Assembly: GCA_051881895.1 (NCBI GenBank)
Contig: JBJEQT010000141.1
Coordinates: forward strand, 1-9,102
Source: UBA3818 sp051881895
GTDB taxonomy: Bacteria; Bacillota; Clostridia; Oscillospirales; Ruminococcaceae
Length of the DNA stretch: 9,102 nucleotides
Direction: 5' to 3'
A model generated the notes under the pieces. That model searched no databases. It was given only the letters and a program-made list of their open reading frames with translations, and was not told the DNA's origin. Below are positions 7,101 to 9,102 of this stretch, one piece after another. Every line of letters begins with the position of its first letter. Position 1 is the stretch's first letter. The position numbers and the translations under genes were made by a program.

Positions 7101-7131
7101 GCGGCTTTCTGTTTGACAGAAAGGCTGCCGC
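7101..7131. repeat. Inverted repeat overlapping the downstream promoter
   Basis: GCGGC (7101-7105) and TTTCTGT (7106-7112) pair with ACAGAAA (7116-7122) and GCCGC (7127-7131). The loop is TTG, and GGCT (7123-7126) bulges out on one side. The right arm contains most of a TTGACA -35 box. It could be an operator, or a second arm of the preceding terminator. There is no T-run after it, which argues against a free-standing terminator on the + strand. Confidence 0.5.
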
Positions 7132-7142
7132 GATGATATTAA
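7113..7142 (+). promoter_or_regulatory. Probable promoter of the P-loop/SAD–cobO unit
   Basis: The -35 box TTGACA (7113-7118) matches consensus. TATTAA (7137-7142) at 18 bp spacing matches the -10 consensus at four positions and carries the extended -10 element TGA (7134-7136) immediately before it. GATATT (7135-7140, 16 bp) is an alternative. The start site would lie near 7149, just before the ribosome binding site of the next gene. The strong terminator upstream makes a separate promoter necessary. Confidence 0.5.
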
Positions 7143-7169
7143 GCCAGTCAGCCAAAAAGGAGGTTTCTT

Positions 7170-8099
7170 ATGCCATATTCCGCACGTATGCAGCAAAGCC
7201 ATTTATACAGCGTTTATTTCGCTCCCCGCGGCCTTACCCGTATGGCCGATCTGGGAATGCAGATTGCCCAGCAATATCTCAGCCCGTTTGATAAACTCAT
7301 CGGCATCATCGGCGAGGCTGGATCCGGCAAAAGCATGCTGGTCAAAGGTATGTTTCCAGGGCTGGAACTGACAAATGACGATGAAGGCGTAAACGTTCGC
7401 CCTCTTCCAATCTTGCATTTGGATACCGGTGCATTTTACAGCCCGCACACCTATCATCTGGATATTCGATTTGAATCTGCCTTTACGCAAATGTGGCAGC
7501 TCAAAGACGCCATCCTGGAAGCGATTGATGCCGGAAAAAGAGTCGTCGTAGAGCATTTTGACCTGATTTACCCGATTCTCGGCATTAACGCTCATCTTCT
7601 CATCGGTGTGGGAAGTGAAATTATTGTCACCCGTCCGAACATGTTCGGACCGGAACCGCAGGATATTGCTGACAGCGTTTTTCACACGATACACGACCGA
7701 AAAATGGCCCACTCAGCCGAAGATCTGTGCGGTCATATTCTCGAATCCCACGGCATCAGCCGTTTTGCCCACCGGGATGTCAAGCACGGATTTATCCTCG
7801 TATTTGATGAAAAACCGGATATCGATTTGATGGCGCTGGAAATGGACGCAAAAGCGGCGATCCAACTGGATTTGCCTATTTCCTATGTGGATGATAAACA
7901 TATTTCCATCGGGGATGATATCTATCATTGTACCGGTCCCCGCATGCATGTCGGTTCTACCGGCGAGATTAAAAATTTCTCTTTGCTGCATGAATTTATG
8001 GAGGATCCCATCACCAAAGAGTACTATCTGGTAGGTGTTGTCAGTTCTAAAGGCGAGCTGCGCACCAATGACTTGAACCGGATTCATATCGAAGATTAA
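7170..8099 (+). CDS. P-loop NTPase fused to a tRNA-synthetase-type second additional domain (SAD)
   Basis: This 309-residue cytoplasmic protein of unknown role appears to have two parts. The N-terminal half carries a Walker A P-loop, GEAGSGKS (48-55), in a 'KLIGIIGEAGSGKSMLV' strand-loop-helix, and 'KRVVVEHFDLI' (123-133), a strand like those ending in Walker B acids in nucleotide kinases. The C-terminal half has a histidine-rich 'FHTIHDRKMAHSAEDL' (171-186) and then 'CTGPRMHVGSTGEIKNF' (254-270), which resembles the Cys-x-x-x-His...TGEI zinc/editing signature of the SAD domain in alanyl- and threonyl-tRNA synthetases, with two extra residues between Cys254 and His260. That domain normally hydrolyses mischarged tRNA, but no aminoacylation module is present, so its substrate is unclear. 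AAAGGAGG (7156-7163) supports ATG 7170. cobO follows after 19 nt. Domain call is by eye. Confidence 0.75.
   Translation: MPYSARMQQSHLYSVYFAPRGLTRMADLGMQIAQQYLSPFDKLIGIIGEAGSGKSMLVKGMFPGLELTNDDEGVNVRPLPILHLDTGAFYSPHTYHLDIRFESAFTQMWQLKDAILEAIDAGKRVVVEHFDLIYPILGINAHLLIGVGSEIIVTRPNMFGPEPQDIADSVFHTIHDRKMAHSAEDLCGHILESHGISRFAHRDVKHGFILVFDEKPDIDLMALEMDAKAAIQLDLPISYVDDKHISIGDDIYHCTGPRMHVGSTGEIKNFSLLHEFMEDPITKEYYLVGVVSSKGELRTNDLNRIHIED
7633..7650. repeat. Perfect 18-bp palindrome inside the P-loop/SAD gene
   Basis: GTCCGAACATGTTCGGAC is its own reverse complement over all 18 bases, at codons 155-160 (RPNMFG) of the surrounding gene. It does not extend further on either side. The core GAAC-AT-GTTC recalls the Bacillus-type LexA box, but that needs four, not two, bases between GAAC and GTTC. 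Confidence 0.6.
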
Positions 8100-8102
8100 A
8101 AC

Positions 8103-8121
8103 AGGAGCTTGATGTGAAATG
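8103..8121 (+). promoter_or_regulatory. cobO ribosome binding site with an intervening start-stop codon pair
   Basis: AGGAG (8103-8107) is followed at only four bases by ATG (8112-8114) directly joined to TGA (8115-8117). The real cobO ATG is at 8119, eleven bases from AGGAG, which is longer than usual. Initiation at 8112 would give a one-residue product and terminate two bases before the cobO start, which may limit or couple cobO translation. The pattern is seen directly; the effect is inference. Confidence 0.4.
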
Positions 8122-8649
8122 GAAAAGAAAAATGAATTTGGCCTGATCCACATCTATTGCGGAGATGGAAAAGGAAAAACCACTGCCGCAGTGGGACTTT
8201 GTGTCCGTGCATCCGGACGGGGAAAAAAATGCTTGTGGACCTCTTTTTTAAAAGACTATGATTCGGGAGAATTTATAGGCGCACTTCCTTTTACACTCTA
8301 TCAGGGAGAGCCTGTACGCCAATTTGTTTTTACCATGACAGAAGAACAAAAAAAAGCTACTGCCGATGAACATACTCAACGGTTAAAAGAGGTTTTTGAA
8401 AAGGCATTGAGAGAAGGATTTGACCTGCTGGTATTGGATGAATCCATTGCTTCCTGCAATCTGGGGTTGATTCCGACAGATTTGCTGGTTCAGCTGCTGC
8501 GGGAAAAGCCCACCCATTTGGAAGTCGTCATGACCGGGCGTGATCCGAAAGCAGAATTGGTGGAATTAGCTGATTACGTCAGCGAAATACGGCCAATCAA
8601 GCACCCTTATGACAGCGGAATTCCCAGCCGGGAAGGAATTGAAAGCTGA
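8119..8649 (+). CDS. cobO: Cob(I)yrinic acid a,c-diamide adenosyltransferase (CobO/BtuR/CobA type)
   Basis: The enzyme (EC 2.5.1.17) transfers the adenosyl group of ATP to cob(I)alamin or its corrinoid precursors, making the coenzyme form of B12 used by glutamate mutase. At 176 residues it has normal length. It has the unusual P-loop GDGKGKTT (15-22), the 'LLVLDE' strand (103-108), 'TGRDP' (139-143) and the family C-terminal signature 'HPYDSGIPSREGIE' (162-175). The ATG at 8119 is the first in-frame start, and the 'FGLIHIYCGDGKGK' N-terminus matches the family. It is co-directional with the P-loop/SAD gene (19 nt gap), so the two are probably one transcript. No cobalamin riboswitch precedes it, and no other B12-synthesis gene is in the window. 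This suggests a dedicated supply to, or repair of, the mutase cofactor. Confidence 0.94.
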   Translation: MEKKNEFGLIHIYCGDGKGKTTAAVGLCVRASGRGKKCLWTSFLKDYDSGEFIGALPFTLYQGEPVRQFVFTMTEEQKKATADEHTQRLKEVFEKALREGFDLLVLDESIASCNLGLIPTDLLVQLLREKPTHLEVVMTGRDPKAELVELADYVSEIRPIKHPYDSGIPSREGIES

Positions 8650-8658
8650 CAGAAAACT

Positions 8659-8691
8659 AAAAAACAGCCGCCATTTTGGCGGCTGTTTTTT
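8659..8691. terminator. Bidirectional intrinsic terminator between convergent genes
   Basis: CAGCCGCCA (8665-8673) pairs perfectly with TGGCGGCTG (8677-8685) around a TTT loop. It is flanked by six A residues (8659-8664) and six T residues (8686-8691), so it reads as a terminator on both strands. It ends the cobO unit on + and lies 22 nt beyond the stop of the minus-strand transporter gene. Confidence 0.92.
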
Positions 8692-8712
8692 ATTAAGCAA
8701 GATATATCGTGA

Positions 8713-9102
8713 TTAATCATCCAAGCTTGCGAAAGCTTCCTCATCTACTTTATGATGCAGCGTTTCCGGCAGGCTGAACAGCAAAGGCAGACGGATACAA
8801 ATTTCGCAGGCGATATAAATAATGAAAATCCACTGACCGCCTAATTGGTCGTAAATGATACCGCCAAGAGCTGCCAGCAACGCACTGAACATGGAGCTAA
8901 AGAAACGGACGACGCCAACCCAGCGGCCCATAACTTTATGAGGAACCAATTCATTTTGAATGGACGCAGCCAAAGGTCCGCCGATTTCCTGAAATCCTTG
9001 CAGAATACCAACAGCAAGGAGCATTACAGGGCTTTTGGTCGTGATGAGCATTACCAGTCCGACCAGGTACAGCGCTATGGTCAAGGTCAATATCTTCTTT
9101 CT
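8713..9102 (-). CDS. Major facilitator superfamily transporter, C-terminal part (5' end outside window)
   Basis: The minus-strand frame runs from the right window edge to a TAA at 8715-8713, giving the last 130 residues. A TTG at 9090 could be read as a start, but the frame stays open to the edge (RKKI...), so the gene is truncated by the window. Four membrane segments are seen, at about visible residues 4-22, 26-46, 65-86 and 90-108. They are joined by 'NELVPHKVMGRWVGV', a cytoplasmic-loop pattern of drug/sugar-type MFS proteins, and followed by a short acidic tail. These would be transmembrane helices 9-12 of a twelve-helix inner-membrane transporter. Substrate cannot be told. It is convergent with cobO and shares only the terminator, so a link to glutamate metabolism is not indicated. 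Confidence 0.8.
   Translation of the reverse strand, partial: RKKILTLTIALYLVGLVMLITTKSPVMLLAVGILQGFQEIGGPLAASIQNELVPHKVMGRWVGVVRFFSSMFSALLAALGGIIYDQLGGQWIFIIYIACEICIRLPLLFSLPETLHHKVDEEAFASLDD

Noticed and set aside
7633..7650. LexA (SOS) box
   Set aside because: The Bacillota LexA site needs four bases between GAAC and GTTC and a promoter nearby. Here there are two bases and the site is deep inside a gene.
8180..8194. CCACTGC-C-GCAGTGG dyad at the start of cobO
   Set aside because: It falls on the P-loop codons (TTAAVG), where protein constraint fixes most bases. A one-base centre cannot form an RNA hairpin, so chance is the simpler explanation.
1..9102. CRISPR arrays, insertion sequences, integrase or phage genes
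   Set aside because: No spaced direct repeats, terminal inverted repeats, transposase-like frames or target duplications were seen. Base composition and gene style look uniform across the operons.

Overview
The window holds a glutamate-fermentation locus that depends on adenosylcobalamin. It probably comes from an anaerobic, amino-acid-fermenting member of the Bacillota (Clostridia or Negativicutes). The evidence is the glutamate mutase genes in the classical clostridial order glmS-glmL-glmE-methylaspartate ammonia-lyase, strong AAGGAGG-type ribosome binding sites, Firmicutes-like promoters and short intrinsic terminators. Coding DNA looks near 50% GC by eye and the intergenic DNA is clearly AT-rich. 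Genus cannot be decided from the sequence alone.

Layout. Positions 1-521 carry the 3' end of a probable GntR-type regulator, cut by the window edge. The AT-rich gap 522-752 holds palindromic TTGTAT/ACAA elements, an interrupted-stem terminator, and a good sigma-A promoter with a dyad between its -35 and -10 boxes. From 753 to 7025 six genes run on the + strand with gaps of only 12-22 nt, each with its own Shine-Dalgarno: glmS, glmL, glmE, methylaspartate ammonia-lyase, an AtuA-like (DUF1446) protein and a DUF4387 protein. A strong terminator at 7063-7090 closes this unit. A second promoter, overlapped by a hairpin, precedes a two-gene unit (7170-8649): a P-loop protein fused to a tRNA-synthetase-type 'second additional domain' (SAD), and a CobO-type corrinoid adenosyltransferase. 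A bidirectional terminator (8659-8691) separates it from a convergent MFS transporter gene that leaves the window on the right.

How the genes work together. GlmS and GlmE form the B12 enzyme that turns L-glutamate into (2S,3S)-3-methylaspartate. GlmL is its ATPase-fold accessory protein. The ammonia-lyase then removes ammonia to give mesaconate. CobO supplies the adenosyl form of the cofactor. All catalytic residues I could check by known position in GlmS, GlmE and the lyase are present, so the route looks functional.

The main puzzle is what follows. Neither mesaconate hydratase nor citramalate lyase is visible. In their place the operon encodes an AtuA-like/DUF4387 pair of unknown biochemistry. 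That pair, and the P-loop/SAD fusion protein beside cobO, are the two best candidates for undescribed functions here.
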